Positions 53,313-62,629 of a stretch of DNA of 64,000 nt are shown one piece after another (positions within the stretch are counted from its first letter, which is position 1; every line of letters starts with the position of its first letter). Source of the stretch: a bacterium ADurb.Bin236 (GTDB lineage Bacteria > UBP15 > UBA6099); the NCBI GenBank assembly GCA_002069885.1, contig MWCD01000012.1:1-64000 (forward strand), in the 5' to 3' direction. The notes beneath the pieces were generated by a model. That model worked only from the letters and a program-made list of their open reading frames with translations, was not told the DNA's origin and did not search any database. Made by a program: the position numbers and the translations under genes.

Positions 53313-55364
53313 CTATGCCGCCTCGCCGCCGAACCCTCCGCCGCCCGCGCCTTCAGGCCCGGTTTCCAGAGCCGATATCGGAAGGGTGAAAGTGAAGACG
53401 CTGCCCTTGCCCGGTTCGCTGCTCACCTCGATTTTGCCTCCGTGAAGCTCGACAAGCTCGCGGGCTATCGCCAGCCCGAGCCCTGTCCCGCCGTACTCGC
53501 GCCCGTCGTGCTTGTCAACCTGATAGAACCTGTCGAAAATATGGCTCAGTTCGTCCGCCGGAATTCCTATCCCGGTGTCCGCCACCGAGACCTCAATTTC
53601 ATTCGTTTCCCTTTTATGTCTTGCGCGGATGGAAACGCGCCCGCCCGGCGAGGTGAACTTAATCGCGTTGCCGACTAGGTTTAGCGCGGCTTGGTTTATC
53701 CTGTCCCTGTCCGCGTGGACGCGGGGAAGAGAGTCCTCTATGTCCAATTCGCATTCAAGCCCGGCCTCCCGGAGAGTCTCCGAGAAGACCTCCTCAATGC
53801 CCCTAAGCTCCTTGCCGATGTCGATGTAGGCGCGTCGCAGCTCCAGCCGGCCCGCGTCGATTCGCGACAGGCTCAACAGGTCGCTAATCAGCGCTTCTAG
53901 GTTGCGTCCCCGGCGCAGCACCACTTCAAGACTCTGCGCCGCGTCTTCGTTCACCGCCCCGAACGCCCCCTCCAGTATCATCGACACGTAGCCGATTATC
54001 GACGTCAGCGGAGTCTTCAGCTCGTGCGACACCGTCGAAAGGAAGGTGTCCTTGACCTCGTTCGCCTTGCGAAGGCTCAAGTTGCTGTTCATCAAATCCC
54101 GGTTGACCTTCTCAAGCTCGCGGGAGTACATCTCCAAGCTCGAGTGGGCGGACTTCAGCCGCGACGAATAGTCCTCAACCTGCTGTTTGGACAGTCGCAT
54201 CTCCTCCATCGACCTGTGCAGCCTCACGCTCATGTCGTTGAACGTGTCCGCAAGCTCTGATATCTCGTCGCCTCCGGGGATGTCAATCCTGCGCAGCAGG
54301 TTGCCCCGCCCTATCTCCTCGGCTCCCCTGCGCAGCTCTCTTATAGGCTCGGTTATCCTCTTCGTCAGCAGCAGGCCCACCACGAACGCGGACGCTATGC
54401 CGACGATGATGAAAAATATAAAGTTGCGCAGCGAGACGGCCCGCGCTCGGTTTATCCATTCGGTCGATCCGCTCAACTCCAAAACTGCGGACAACTCGCC
54501 TTCCACGTTGTAAAGCGGGATGTATCCCGATATCTCTCCAAGTTCGGGACGGTTCACAACGTATGCCCCGGTCTCTTTGTATATGGCGGGGTCGAAAACT
54601 GTTCTTGGCGGAGCCGCGACTTCTTTGGGAGCGGTCGACGCCAGAAGGCCCTTGCGCGAAAAGACGCTCGCCCTGCTCTTCGTGCGCTCCGCCACTTCGT
54701 TCAGCGCCGACATGTCCCGCGTCATCAGATATCCGACCACTACCACTCCCACCACGCGGCCCTTCTGCCAATTCTCAGGAGACAATCCCTCCGCGGTGTC
54801 CGCCTCATACGGAGTCAGCACAGGGGCGGCGGCGATAATCGCCAGCCCCTGCGGGCCTGCCGCGCCGGGAGCCGGAGGCTCCGCCAGAAGACCTTCCCGC
54901 CACATCTCCTCGGGGCCGAGCAGCCTGAACGAAGACGCCTCCTGCCCCCCCAAAGCTCTCTTCACCGCCGGGTCGGCGCTGATATCGTCTCCCGTCGAGT
55001 ACGCGCTTTGCGACCTGAACAGAGCCACCCCGTCAGCGTCCGTCACCGTCATGAACGTCAAGTCGGCCTCCGTCAGCCCCCTGATGAAGAACTTGACCCG
55101 CTCCCTCACCAAGTTGCCGATCCGCCCCGCCAGCATCCTGTTGAACCAGATGTCCTTCGACAACACGCGCGCCGGAAGCATCAGCGATTGCTTCTTCTGA
55201 TCCAGCGCCATCCGCGCCACTTCGAGGTCGGACTGCATCTTCATGTCCGATTGGTTGTACACAAGCCGCATCAGAAAAGGCAAATAGAAAGACGTCGCGA
55301 TGGTGATCGACAGCGTGACCGTGACCAGAAAGACTATGACTATTCTAGCGCCTATGCTTCTCAT
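53313..55364 (-). CDS. Membrane sensor histidine kinase
   Basis: 683 residues. Membrane segment about 8-30, an extracytoplasmic sensor of about 280 residues, second membrane segment about 313-335, HAMP ([21 protein letters not shown]), a coiled coil, HisKA with [20 protein letters not shown] near residue 445, and HATPase with [49 protein letters not shown]. All catalytic boxes are intact. The partner may be the receiver-only protein at 57298, but two other genes intervene. It is divergent from the FlgT-like gene. Confidence 0.94.
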   Translation of the reverse strand: MRSIGARIVIVFLVTVTLSITIATSFYLPFLMRLVYNQSDMKMQSDLEVARMALDQKKQSLMLPARVLSKDIWFNRMLAGRIGNLVRERVKFFIRGLTEADLTFMTVTDADGVALFRSQSAYSTGDDISADPAVKRALGGQEASSFRLLGPEEMWREGLLAEPPAPGAAGPQGLAIIAAAPVLTPYEADTAEGLSPENWQKGRVVGVVVVGYLMTRDMSALNEVAERTKSRASVFSRKGLLASTAPKEVAAPPRTVFDPAIYKETGAYVVNRPELGEISGYIPLYNVEGELSAVLELSGSTEWINRARAVSLRNFIFFIIVGIASAFVVGLLLTKRITEPIRELRRGAEEIGRGNLLRRIDIPGGDEISELADTFNDMSVRLHRSMEEMRLSKQQVEDYSSRLKSAHSSLEMYSRELEKVNRDLMNSNLSLRKANEVKDTFLSTVSHELKTPLTSIIGYVSMILEGAFGAVNEDAAQSLEVVLRRGRNLEALISDLLSLSRIDAGRLELRRAYIDIGKELRGIEEVFSETLREAGLECELDIEDSLPRVHADRDRINQAALNLVGNAIKFTSPGGRVSIRARHKRETNEIEVSVADTGIGIPADELSHIFDRFYQVDKHDGREYGGTGLGLAIARELVELHGGKIEVSSEPGKGSVFTFTLPISALETGPEGAGGGGFGGEAA

Positions 55365-55468
55365 TCAACCCGCCCGCCCCCGCCGCGATGTCCCGCCGCT
55401 CTCCGGGCGCGCATATCATTATAAGACATCCCGCCCCCGGCGGCAAAACCGTCCCCGCCGCCCTGCGA

Positions 55469-55497
55469 TTGTAATATATCCCTCTTTGAATTAATAT
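55469..55497 (+). promoter_or_regulatory. Possible promoter for the FlgT-like gene
   Basis: TTGTAA, 17 bp, TAATAT, 37 bp before the ATG. Only a partial match to consensus. Confidence 0.35.
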
Positions 55498-55534
55498 AGA
55501 TTAACGGCAAATATCGATTTCTGGAGAAACGACT

Positions 55535-56893
55535 ATGAGAATGATTTTAAGAAATGCGCGCCGCGCGACCCTAACCGCCCTCTGCTTTGCCCTCGTCGCC
55601 ACAGCGCCGGCGGCTGCAGACACCGCGTACGTCGATCTGTCCGCGGGCATAATCGTCGGCGCCGGCAACGGCAAGCCCCTCCCCGGCGAAAGCTACAACG
55701 AAGCCCGCGCCAAAGCAGTCGCCGAAGCCAAGAAAAACATCCGTAAAGCCATTGAACGCCTCCCGGTAGACTTTGACAATCCCGACTCCAAAACTCTCGG
55801 CGACTACCTCGCCTCCAACCCATCCAAAGAACGCCACATCGACGCATTCCTCGATTCCGCCACAGTGTTCCGGGAGACTGAACGCGCCGACAGCTCGGTG
55901 GACGCCACAATAATCCTTGCCGTCGAGGGCAAAAACGGCTTCAAGGCAGCCGCCGCAAGAATGACCGGCAAGGGCATGGTAGAATTCGATATGACAGACC
56001 TGAAAAAAACCGGCGCTCTGCTCGACGACGACCTCCGCGAAGAACTCCGCAAAAGCGTCGCCGCCGCCAGCCCCGACCAGATTGCCCGGCCGTATAGAAT
56101 CGCCATGCCCGCTTTCGTCAACGAGTCCGGCTATTCGCAGACCGACATCGCGGCCGCTCTATCTGAAGCGGTCCGCAACCGGTTCCAGAAAGACCGCCGC
56201 TTCGAAATCATCAACGAATACGAGCAGGACGAGATAATGATGGACAATAAAATAGACATCTCAGACATTCTGGTGGCTGACCCCGCCCGCAAACTGAAAC
56301 TCTCCGGCATAGACGGCGTCGTCGCCGCCGTGGTGACAGGATACGAGGCCAGAACCCGCCGCCATGGCTCTGGAGCATCCGGATTCGCCGAGGTGGACGT
56401 CATCCTGTCAGTCGATCTGCGCGTCCTAAACGCCGACACTGGCAGATGGCTCTTATATAAGGATTTCGAATATGTCCGCACAGACAAAGCCCTCAGCATC
56501 ACGACACAGGAATCTGCCGACGCGTTCATAGGGCTGGCTTCACCAAACGACCCGAAAACCCTATCTTCGAAAACCCTCAAAGCCGCCATTGACGGCATAG
56601 AAGGCGTCATCCGCGACTTCTTCCCCATTGAAGGCTATGTCCTGAAAGTCGCCGACAACAGAGTTTACATCAACCTCACGCGCGCGGACGGACTGGAAGA
56701 AGGCCGCAACCTCGCAGTGTACCGCATCGGAGACCTCCTTTACGACCCCGTCACAGGCGAGGTCATCGATAGAATTCGCGACCGCATAGGCTCTCTGCGC
56801 GCCGTCGAAGTCAAAGACACTTACACTCACTGCTCAACTTCCGAGACTCCCGCACAACCCATCAAACCCGGCGACGTAGTCGTTATGCGCTAG
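55535..56893 (+). CDS. Exported FlgT/CsgG-like protein
   Basis: 452 residues. Signal peptide (RRATLTALCFALVATAPAAA). An N-terminal LPP20/FlgT_N-like part follows (NEARAKAVAEAKKNIRKAIERLPVD). A middle CsgG/TolB-like domain reads IAMPAFVNESGYSQTDIAAALSEAVRNRF. The C-terminal FlgT_C-like domain reads VADNRVYINLTRADGLEEGRNLAVYRIGDLLYDPVTGEVI, ending KPGDVVVMR. FlgT builds an outer flagellar ring in some Gram-negatives, but no flagellar genes are present here, so a general envelope role is as likely. GGAG lies 9 bases before the ATG. Confidence 0.72.
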   Translation: MRMILRNARRATLTALCFALVATAPAAADTAYVDLSAGIIVGAGNGKPLPGESYNEARAKAVAEAKKNIRKAIERLPVDFDNPDSKTLGDYLASNPSKERHIDAFLDSATVFRETERADSSVDATIILAVEGKNGFKAAAARMTGKGMVEFDMTDLKKTGALLDDDLREELRKSVAAASPDQIARPYRIAMPAFVNESGYSQTDIAAALSEAVRNRFQKDRRFEIINEYEQDEIMMDNKIDISDILVADPARKLKLSGIDGVVAAVVTGYEARTRRHGSGASGFAEVDVILSVDLRVLNADTGRWLLYKDFEYVRTDKALSITTQESADAFIGLASPNDPKTLSSKTLKAAIDGIEGVIRDFFPIEGYVLKVADNRVYINLTRADGLEEGRNLAVYRIGDLLYDPVTGEVIDRIRDRIGSLRAVEVKDTYTHCSTSETPAQPIKPGDVVVMR

Positions 56894-57297
56894 CCCGCAT
56901 ATTTAAACAATCCGGGCTGAAATCGAAGAAAGGGATGAGATACGAGGCGAATCGAGCGAGAACGAGGGAGCATACTGTCTCGGTTGTGACGTCAGTTCGA
57001 GTCGATGATTCAACAACGTAGATCGCCTTTTATTCGATTTTCCGGATTTTTCTCGTGGGAAATCCGGGCTAGGATGTTTCGGAAAAGTCTGCGGCAAAAC
57101 GTCTCCGGCTCCAGCAGTTTTTTATAGGACATTAAAAAACATAGAATTTTTCCCTATATCTTAAACAATAACAAATTTTCGATTTTCTGTTTGACTGCTC
57201 GGAGAAACGGGTAGAAGTTCGATATAAGTTGTATTTTTCCATATGCGCCTTCGCGAGGGAAGCGTTTTTTCTCACCGCGGCGGCGGATCGGATGACC
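56894..57297. other. Intergenic region with the 165-bp element
   Basis: 400 bp between the FlgT-like gene and the response regulator. The first part is the large element. The rest is A/T-rich without a clear promoter. The frame of the response regulator extends back to a TTG at 57229 but this looks like non-coding extension. Confidence 0.55.
56911..57073. repeat. 165-bp inverted-repeat-bounded element, copy 2
   Basis: Matches 12653-12814. Inner inverted ends GAAATCGAAGAAAGGG and CCTTTTATTCGATTTT; AATCCGGGCT occurs as a direct repeat at both outer ends. Starts 14 bp after the FlgT-like stop. Confidence 0.7.
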
Positions 57298-57732
57298 ATG
57301 TCGATAGAAACTAACGGCAAAAAGAAAATACTGGTGATAGAAGACGACCGGGATATGAACGATCTGGTCTGCGCCGTTCTATCAGAGGCCGGATACACCA
57401 CTTTTTCCGCCGACTCAGGCGAGACCGGCATCGCAATCGCCGAAAAAGACAGGCCCGACCTTATTTTGCTTGATGTAATGCTTCCGAAAATGGACGGCAT
57501 AGAAGTCTGCCGCTCCCTCTCCTCAGTCGAATCGACAAAAGGAATACCGGTCATCATGGTGACTATCAAGCGGGAGCTTTCAACCAAGCTCGCCTCATAT
57601 ATCGCCGGCGCTAGGCGTTATATTACAAAACCTTTCGGTATCGAGGAATTACTCGAGGAAGTAAAACGCACCCTTAGGCAAACCCATATCACCCGGACGC
57701 TCGATATCGATGTTCTGGACCCGCGTGACTGA
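57298..57732 (+). CDS. Single-domain response regulator
   Basis: 144 residues from ATG 57298 (ATG 57292 also possible). Receiver domain only: KKILVIEDDRDMNDLV acidic pocket, PDLILLDVMLPKMDGIEVC with the phospho-acceptor Asp, PVIMVTIK and ARRYITKPFGIEELLEEVKRTL with the conserved Lys. A short tail follows and no DNA-binding domain. It may relay phosphate from the kinase at 53313 or act by protein contact. Confidence 0.88.
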   Translation: MSIETNGKKKILVIEDDRDMNDLVCAVLSEAGYTTFSADSGETGIAIAEKDRPDLILLDVMLPKMDGIEVCRSLSSVESTKGIPVIMVTIKRELSTKLASYIAGARRYITKPFGIEELLEEVKRTLRQTHITRTLDIDVLDPRD

Positions 57733-58478
57733 ATCGAACAATCGGTCATAACAATCCTCGCTCACCTTCCTCAACACCGTTTGCAAGGCAATCAATTGTC
57801 CGGGTGCTCGTTATTTCCGCCGAGTGTCGCATCGTGGACATTACCGATTGGCGTGGACACGCCGCGTTTTAAATGGACACAATTATGAACAACTTTTGTG
57901 CTCTTGCCGCAGTCTATGTCTGAGAGCTTGCTTTGACACGCAAGATTATGCTAATTTGTCGGGTTTTTCAACATTCTTTTAACTTATCCACATTTCATTG
58001 CGTATACAAACGCAGTTCTCAACACTTGTAAAATGAATCCATTTCAATCATTTTCTGTTTTCAGAATCATTTTTTAGTAACTATTTATCGATGCTTGTTG
58101 ATGTATTTATATGTATTATGTAATAAACTTGTATATCAATTCTGATTCGCCTGCTGTTCTGCTAGTTGCGTGGAACAGCGCGTGTATAACACATCTCTGT
58201 TGAAAACTTTTTATGTTCCCACGCTCGGCTTGAGGCGGGATTCTCAAGTTTTCGTATTCGCCACTGCATGGCCGCCACCGCATTAAGCGCTCTTTTTATA
58301 TGGATACCAATACAATGAACCGACATGTCCACAGCAATCGGCCCATCATAAACGCATTGTGGATACGCTGAAACAGCCAGCGAAGGAAAGTTTTAGGACG
58401 ACACGAAAAGAATAAATAAACATCAAGCGATACTATTTTGTTATATGGGGCGATTATGAAATGTTATGTCTATTTTGG
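57733..58478. other. A/T-rich gene-free stretch
   Basis: 746 bp markedly lower in GC than its surroundings, with no coding frame. It contains GTGGACA-type direct repeats (57835, 57854, 57874), a perfect DnaA-box sequence TTATCCACA at 57985-57993 and a near match TGTGGATAC at 58359-58367. A decayed insertion or an origin-like region are both possible. Confidence 0.5.
57835..57880. repeat. Three GTGGACA-type direct repeats
   Basis: GTGGACA at 57835 and 57854 and ATGGACA at 57874, spaced 19-20 bp. Multiple terminal GTGGACA-like repeats are typical of IS21-family ends. No transposase gene accompanies them. Confidence 0.4.
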
Positions 58479-59375
58479 TCAATTTGTTTTGGAATCAAGG
58501 AATTCCATGAGGCCGACTTCCCATCGAGGCAGGGCGATGCCGAACTTCTTCTTTATCTTGTCGCAGTTAAGAACGGAATAAGCCGGGCGCGGAGCAACAG
58601 GTCTGCCTGCCGATTCGATATAATCATAGGTTGAAATAGGCTTAACATTTTTAACCCTGCCGGGGCGAGCTTCGAATATGCGGCTTGCGAACTCGTGCCA
58701 GTCGCAATGCCCGGCGGCGGTCAGGTGGTATATCCCCGGCTCTCCGAATCCCCTGCTGATATACAGGTCGAGCAGGCGCGAAATCCCGGCGGCCAGATGA
58801 ACTGTGTAGGTGGGGCTGCCCTCTTGGTCGTTCACAACTGAGATTTCCTCTCTTTCGGAACCAAGCCGCAGCATGGTATCGACGAAGTTCCTGCCGTTCG
58901 GTCCGAAGAGCCAAGATGTCCGGATTATGAACCAGCGGCCGCCCTCTTGTCGCACGGCTTTTTCGCCTTCCCATTTCGTATTGGCGTAAACGCCCTGAGG
59001 ATTCGCCGGTTCGCTCTCCAGCAAAGGCGTTTTTCTACCGCCGCCGAAGACATAGTCCGTGCTGATGTGGATGAGGGCTGCGCGGGCGTCGGATGCGGCG
59101 CGGGCTACATTTGCGGCTCCGTCCGCGTTCACCGCGCGCGCCAGTTCAACATTCGACTCGCACCCGTCTACATCGGTGTAGGCCGCCGCATTTATTACCG
59201 CCGCCGGAGCCGCCGCCGCAACCGCGTTTTCCACCGCTTCGGCGTCTCTGATATCGACTTTGTCCTCCGGGATTGGGACCGCCTCGAAACCCGATCTCGG
59301 CAGCGCGTCGAGCAATGCCCATCCAAGCATCCCCGTGCAGCCGAACACCGCTATCTTAGGCCTTTTCCCGCCCAT
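58479..59375 (-). CDS. rfbD: dTDP-4-dehydrorhamnose reductase
   Basis: Last step of dTDP-L-rhamnose synthesis, NADPH-dependent. 298 residues with KIAVFGCTGMLGWALLDAL (Rossmann), INAAAYTDVDGCE, HISTDYVFGG, and the YANTKWEGEKAV catalytic Tyr/Lys block, then RTSWLFGPNGRNFVDTML and DQEGSPTYTVHLA. It lies 9 bp after rmlB on the minus strand. The rmlA and rmlC genes are not in the window. Confidence 0.95.
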   Translation of the reverse strand: MGGKRPKIAVFGCTGMLGWALLDALPRSGFEAVPIPEDKVDIRDAEAVENAVAAAAPAAVINAAAYTDVDGCESNVELARAVNADGAANVARAASDARAALIHISTDYVFGGGRKTPLLESEPANPQGVYANTKWEGEKAVRQEGGRWFIIRTSWLFGPNGRNFVDTMLRLGSEREEISVVNDQEGSPTYTVHLAAGISRLLDLYISRGFGEPGIYHLTAAGHCDWHEFASRIFEARPGRVKNVKPISTYDYIESAGRPVAPRPAYSVLNCDKIKKKFGIALPRWEVGLMEFLDSKTN

Positions 59376-59384
59376 CTCCCGGCT

Positions 59385-60401
59385 TCACCTGTTCTTGTAG
59401 TATTCATCCATGAACTTTTTATATTCTTCCTGCTTTTCCTTAATCCTGCGCCACCAGCCCTCATTTTCGACATACCAGCGGATGGTCTTTTCCATCGCTT
59501 CCTCAAAAGAAGATTTTGCCTTCCAGCCTAGCGCGCCCGCTATTTTATCCGTCCTGACCGCATGCCTTTTAACATGGCCCAACCTATCCTCAACATGCTT
59601 GATTAGGGCGTGCGATTTATTAAGGTATTCCAAAATGATGTCTGTAATTTGTAAAACCGAAAGTTCTTGGCTAGCCCCGATATTAAAGCATTCACCGTTG
59701 TATTTGTCGTCCGCGCGAAGAACTGTGTCAATGCCGTCGCAATGGTCGTCGACGAAAATCCAGTCGCGGGTGTTTCTTCCTGAACCATACACCGGGAGAG
59801 GTTTGTCGTCTATTGCGTTCGTCACGAAGAGAGGAATGAGTTTTTCCGGATATTGGAAAGGGCCGTAGTTGTTGACGCCGCGGGTGATGATGACCGGCAG
59901 GCCGTAAGTGGTGAAGTAAGAGAATGCGAGCCTGTCCGCACCGGTTTTGCTGGCCGCATAAGGGCTTCTGGGCATGAGGGCGTCGGTTTCTTTTGAAGGC
60001 TCGTCGCCGGCGTCGCCGTACACCTCGTCGGTGGAGATGTGGACGAATCTGCGCACGCCGCGCTCGCGCGCCGCTTCGAGAAGCGCCTGCGTGCCGAGCA
60101 CATCCGTCTGGATGAATTCCCCTGCGCTGACGATCGAGCGGTCCACGTGAGTTTCCGCCGCAAAATGAACCACGGCGTCGCATTTCGCCATCAACTCTGA
60201 CACCAGCGCGCGGTCGCAGATATCGCCTTTGACGAACTCGTGCCGCGCGTCGCCCTTTAAATCTTCCAGATTTTCGAGGTTCCCCGCGTACGTCAGTTTG
60301 TCGAGGTTGATTATCTTTATATCGTCGTGTTTTTTCAGCATGAAGTGAACGAAATTCGAGCCAATGAATCCGGCTCCGCCGGTTACGAGGATGGTTTCCA
60401 T
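59385..60401 (-). CDS. rfbB: dTDP-glucose 4,6-dehydratase
   Basis: 338 residues from ATG 60401, which has AAGGA 8 bases upstream; the longer frame is not needed. ILVTGGAGFIGSNFVHFML binds NAD, AAETHVDRSI is the family block, and HISTDEVYGD plus SPYAASKTGADRLAFSYFTTYGLPVIITR give the catalytic Asp-Glu and Tyr-Lys. It converts dTDP-glucose to the 4-keto-6-deoxy sugar for rhamnose and other surface glycans. It is followed directly by rmlD. Confidence 0.95.
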   Translation of the reverse strand: METILVTGGAGFIGSNFVHFMLKKHDDIKIINLDKLTYAGNLENLEDLKGDARHEFVKGDICDRALVSELMAKCDAVVHFAAETHVDRSIVSAGEFIQTDVLGTQALLEAARERGVRRFVHISTDEVYGDAGDEPSKETDALMPRSPYAASKTGADRLAFSYFTTYGLPVIITRGVNNYGPFQYPEKLIPLFVTNAIDDKPLPVYGSGRNTRDWIFVDDHCDGIDTVLRADDKYNGECFNIGASQELSVLQITDIILEYLNKSHALIKHVEDRLGHVKRHAVRTDKIAGALGWKAKSSFEEAMEKTIRWYVENEGWWRRIKEKQEEYKKFMDEYYKNR

Positions 60402-60518
60402 GATAGAGTCCTTTTTCGGTTTTAGAAACAAGCCTTTATGTGCTTGTCCCAATTCGATGCGTCGCTTTGCGCGACGTAAAAAATCCTATTTAACAAAGCC
60501 GGTTTTGTGTTTCGGAAA

Positions 60519-61358
60519 TCAGGTCAACCGGCGAGCAAACTCGTTTGCGACCTTGATTATAGTCGGCACGTCGAGATGTTCAGGCCTGACTGATCCGTCT
60601 ATTTTCAGGTCGGAAAAAACACCGTCCTGCAAACCTGCCGCATCCGCGCCGGAGTCCGACAATTCTCGGCAGACCCCTTTGAGGAGGCTGATTCGCAAGG
60701 AATTATAGCAGGTTTTCCGTCTGTGTTCAAACAAACCGCGAACGATCAGAGAGAAGACCCGCCGGTCTTCCACTCCCGAAGAGCCGGGAGGCAGGGGGGC
60801 GAGAGACACGGCGCAGGAGTCCACTGCGGGAGGAGGGTTAAATGCTTCCGGCGGGACTGTGAAAAGTTCCTCGCACTCAGCCACGGCTTGGCAAAAAACA
60901 GAGAGCATACCGTAGTCGCGGGAGCCGGGAGGCGCGCACATGCGGACGCCCACCTCTTTCTGCACAAGCGCCGCGACCCGGCTGAACAGTTCGCTGCGGT
61001 CGAGCAGTTTGAAGATGATTGGAGAGGAAATGTAGTACGGCAGGTTTCCGGTCGCGACCGCCGGTCTGTCCGCCTCCGGGACTAGGTCGTCTAGGCTGAC
61101 TTTTAGTATGTCGGCCCTTACTACGGAGAGCCGGGGTTCGCCAAAGAAAGAGCGTTCGAGCCGGGCGGCCATCCGCTCGTCGAGTTCGACGGCGACGACG
61201 CGCGCGCCGAGAGCTAGAAGCTCCCGTGTCAGGTTCCCGGTTCCGGGACCTATCTCGACGCAAAAACCTCCGGGGACGACCCGCGCCGCCTCAGCCATGC
61301 GGCGCAGCGCGCCGCGGTCGGTCAGCAGATGTTGTCCAATCTCTTTTCTAAGACGCAT
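60519..61358 (-). CDS. rsmA: 16S rRNA dimethyladenosine transferase KsgA/RsmA
   Basis: Dimethylates two adjacent adenines near the 3' end of 16S rRNA. 279 residues with EIGQHLLTDRGALRRM, CVEIGPGTGNLTRELLALGARVVAVELD (SAM-binding), TGNLPYYISSPIIF (NxPY catalytic block), VQKEVGVRMCAPPGSRDYGMLSVF and the C-terminal RRKTCYNSL. Length is normal. It lies alone on the minus strand, upstream of and divergent from the cdsA unit. Confidence 0.95.
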   Translation of the reverse strand: MRLRKEIGQHLLTDRGALRRMAEAARVVPGGFCVEIGPGTGNLTRELLALGARVVAVELDERMAARLERSFFGEPRLSVVRADILKVSLDDLVPEADRPAVATGNLPYYISSPIIFKLLDRSELFSRVAALVQKEVGVRMCAPPGSRDYGMLSVFCQAVAECEELFTVPPEAFNPPPAVDSCAVSLAPLPPGSSGVEDRRVFSLIVRGLFEHRRKTCYNSLRISLLKGVCRELSDSGADAAGLQDGVFSDLKIDGSVRPEHLDVPTIIKVANEFARRLT

Positions 61359-61572
61359 TTCGCCAGTTCCGGCGGCTTCCGCGCCGCCTCCGCCGTTCTT
61401 TCCGCATTATACTCTATCAGACTTCCTGCGCGCGGCATAGCCGCCCTTTTTGAGTCGGGCGTTCGCGTCTGTTCGCGCGACTTATTGACAGTGTGTTTTG
61501 ATGCAAATAGAATCTTTATAATATAATTCACTAGGCGGGCGGGCAGACGGCGAAAAGCGAGGAATAGCGACT

Positions 61573-61740
61573 ATGAACAACTGGTTGCATGCGATAAAGG
61601 CAGACGACGCGGGAACAGCCGCAAGGGCGCAGCGTTACGCCGCAGCCGCAGCCATCGGGGTGGCGGCAGGACTGTTTTTCTCTGCGGTCGCCCGAATGGT
61701 AATCTCCGCCGCGTCCGCCATATTGACATATGTCTCTTAA
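61573..61740 (+). CDS. Small membrane protein overlapping cdsA
   Basis: 55 codons: MNNWLHAIKADDAGTAARAQ, then a hydrophobic helix AAAAAIGVAAGLFFSAVARMVISAASAILTYV. GAGG lies 10 bases before the ATG. Its last 11 bases overlap the cdsA start (the TAA lies in ATGTCTCTTAA), and cdsA has no clear ribosome site of its own, so translation coupling is likely. Function unknown. Confidence 0.55.
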   Translation: MNNWLHAIKADDAGTAARAQRYAAAAAIGVAAGLFFSAVARMVISAASAILTYVS

Positions 61741-62581
61741 CAAAGACTTCACCGCCCGGCTCGCCATAGGCATATCAGCCTCTCTAATCTTCCTGTGCCT
61801 TGCGTGGTACAACGATGTCGCGCTGTTTCTGGTGATATTCTTTTTCGCTGCGTTCGCGATGTGGGAGTATTACGAACTGGCGCTGAGGAATGGGGGGAAG
61901 TCCGGCAAGGCGGCAGGCTATGCGGCGGCGGCGGCGTTCATGTTGCTGGCATACCGTCCGCCGAACGGCGGAATAGAGCGGCTGCACGCGGCTTTGGCGC
62001 TTTGCGCCGCCGCGCTCATTGCTCTGAAGTTCATTGAAAACTCGCTCCTGTTCCGCGTTCCGGCCGTTTCAATTCTCGCAGCGACGCTTTTCGGCGGATT
62101 CTACATAGGCGGCTCCATGAGTTGTGTGCTGGGACTCAATTTTCTAGACAAAAACCATCTTTCGGCGGCCGTAGGGGACAGGCATCTGCTGTTCCTGTTG
62201 CCTTTTGTCGGCGCGTGGGCGTCGGACACCGGAGCGTACCTCTCCGGCCGGATCGTAGGCAAGGAAAAGTTGTCGCGCATAAGCCCCAACAAAACGGTCG
62301 AGGGAGTGGTCGGCGCGGCATTCGCAGGATTCGTGGCGATATACATCTTCGGGCATGTCCTCAACCTGCCGACGCCGCTGATAATGTTCCTCGGTCTTGC
62401 CATTCCCGTGGTCGGACTCGGCGGCGACCTCTTTGAATCCTCCATCAAGAGGCGGTTCCAAGCGAAGGACTCCGGAGCTTTCTTCCGCAACCACGGCGGA
62501 GTTCTTGACAGGTTCGACAGCATCTTTTTCGTGGCCCCGCTGACATATTTTGCCGTTTATTTTTTCACGCACAGAATTTAG
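61730..62581 (+). CDS. cdsA: Phosphatidate cytidylyltransferase
   Basis: Makes CDP-diacylglycerol, the branch point for phospholipids, at the inner membrane. 283 residues with about seven membrane segments. The C-terminal signature reads SSIKRRFQAKDSGAFF and HGGVLDRFDSIFF (S-x-K-R-x4-K-D...H-G-G-x-x-D-R-x-D). KEKLSRISPNKTVEGVVG is the other conserved block. It overlaps the small membrane ORF and lies 48 bp before the acyl-CoA dehydrogenase. Confidence 0.94.
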   Translation: MSLNKDFTARLAIGISASLIFLCLAWYNDVALFLVIFFFAAFAMWEYYELALRNGGKSGKAAGYAAAAAFMLLAYRPPNGGIERLHAALALCAAALIALKFIENSLLFRVPAVSILAATLFGGFYIGGSMSCVLGLNFLDKNHLSAAVGDRHLLFLLPFVGAWASDTGAYLSGRIVGKEKLSRISPNKTVEGVVGAAFAGFVAIYIFGHVLNLPTPLIMFLGLAIPVVGLGGDLFESSIKRRFQAKDSGAFFRNHGGVLDRFDSIFFVAPLTYFAVYFFTHRI

Positions 62582-62629
62582 ACGCGGCGCGGCCCGCGCG
62601 AGCGGAGTCGGAGCAGCGCGGAGGCCCCT

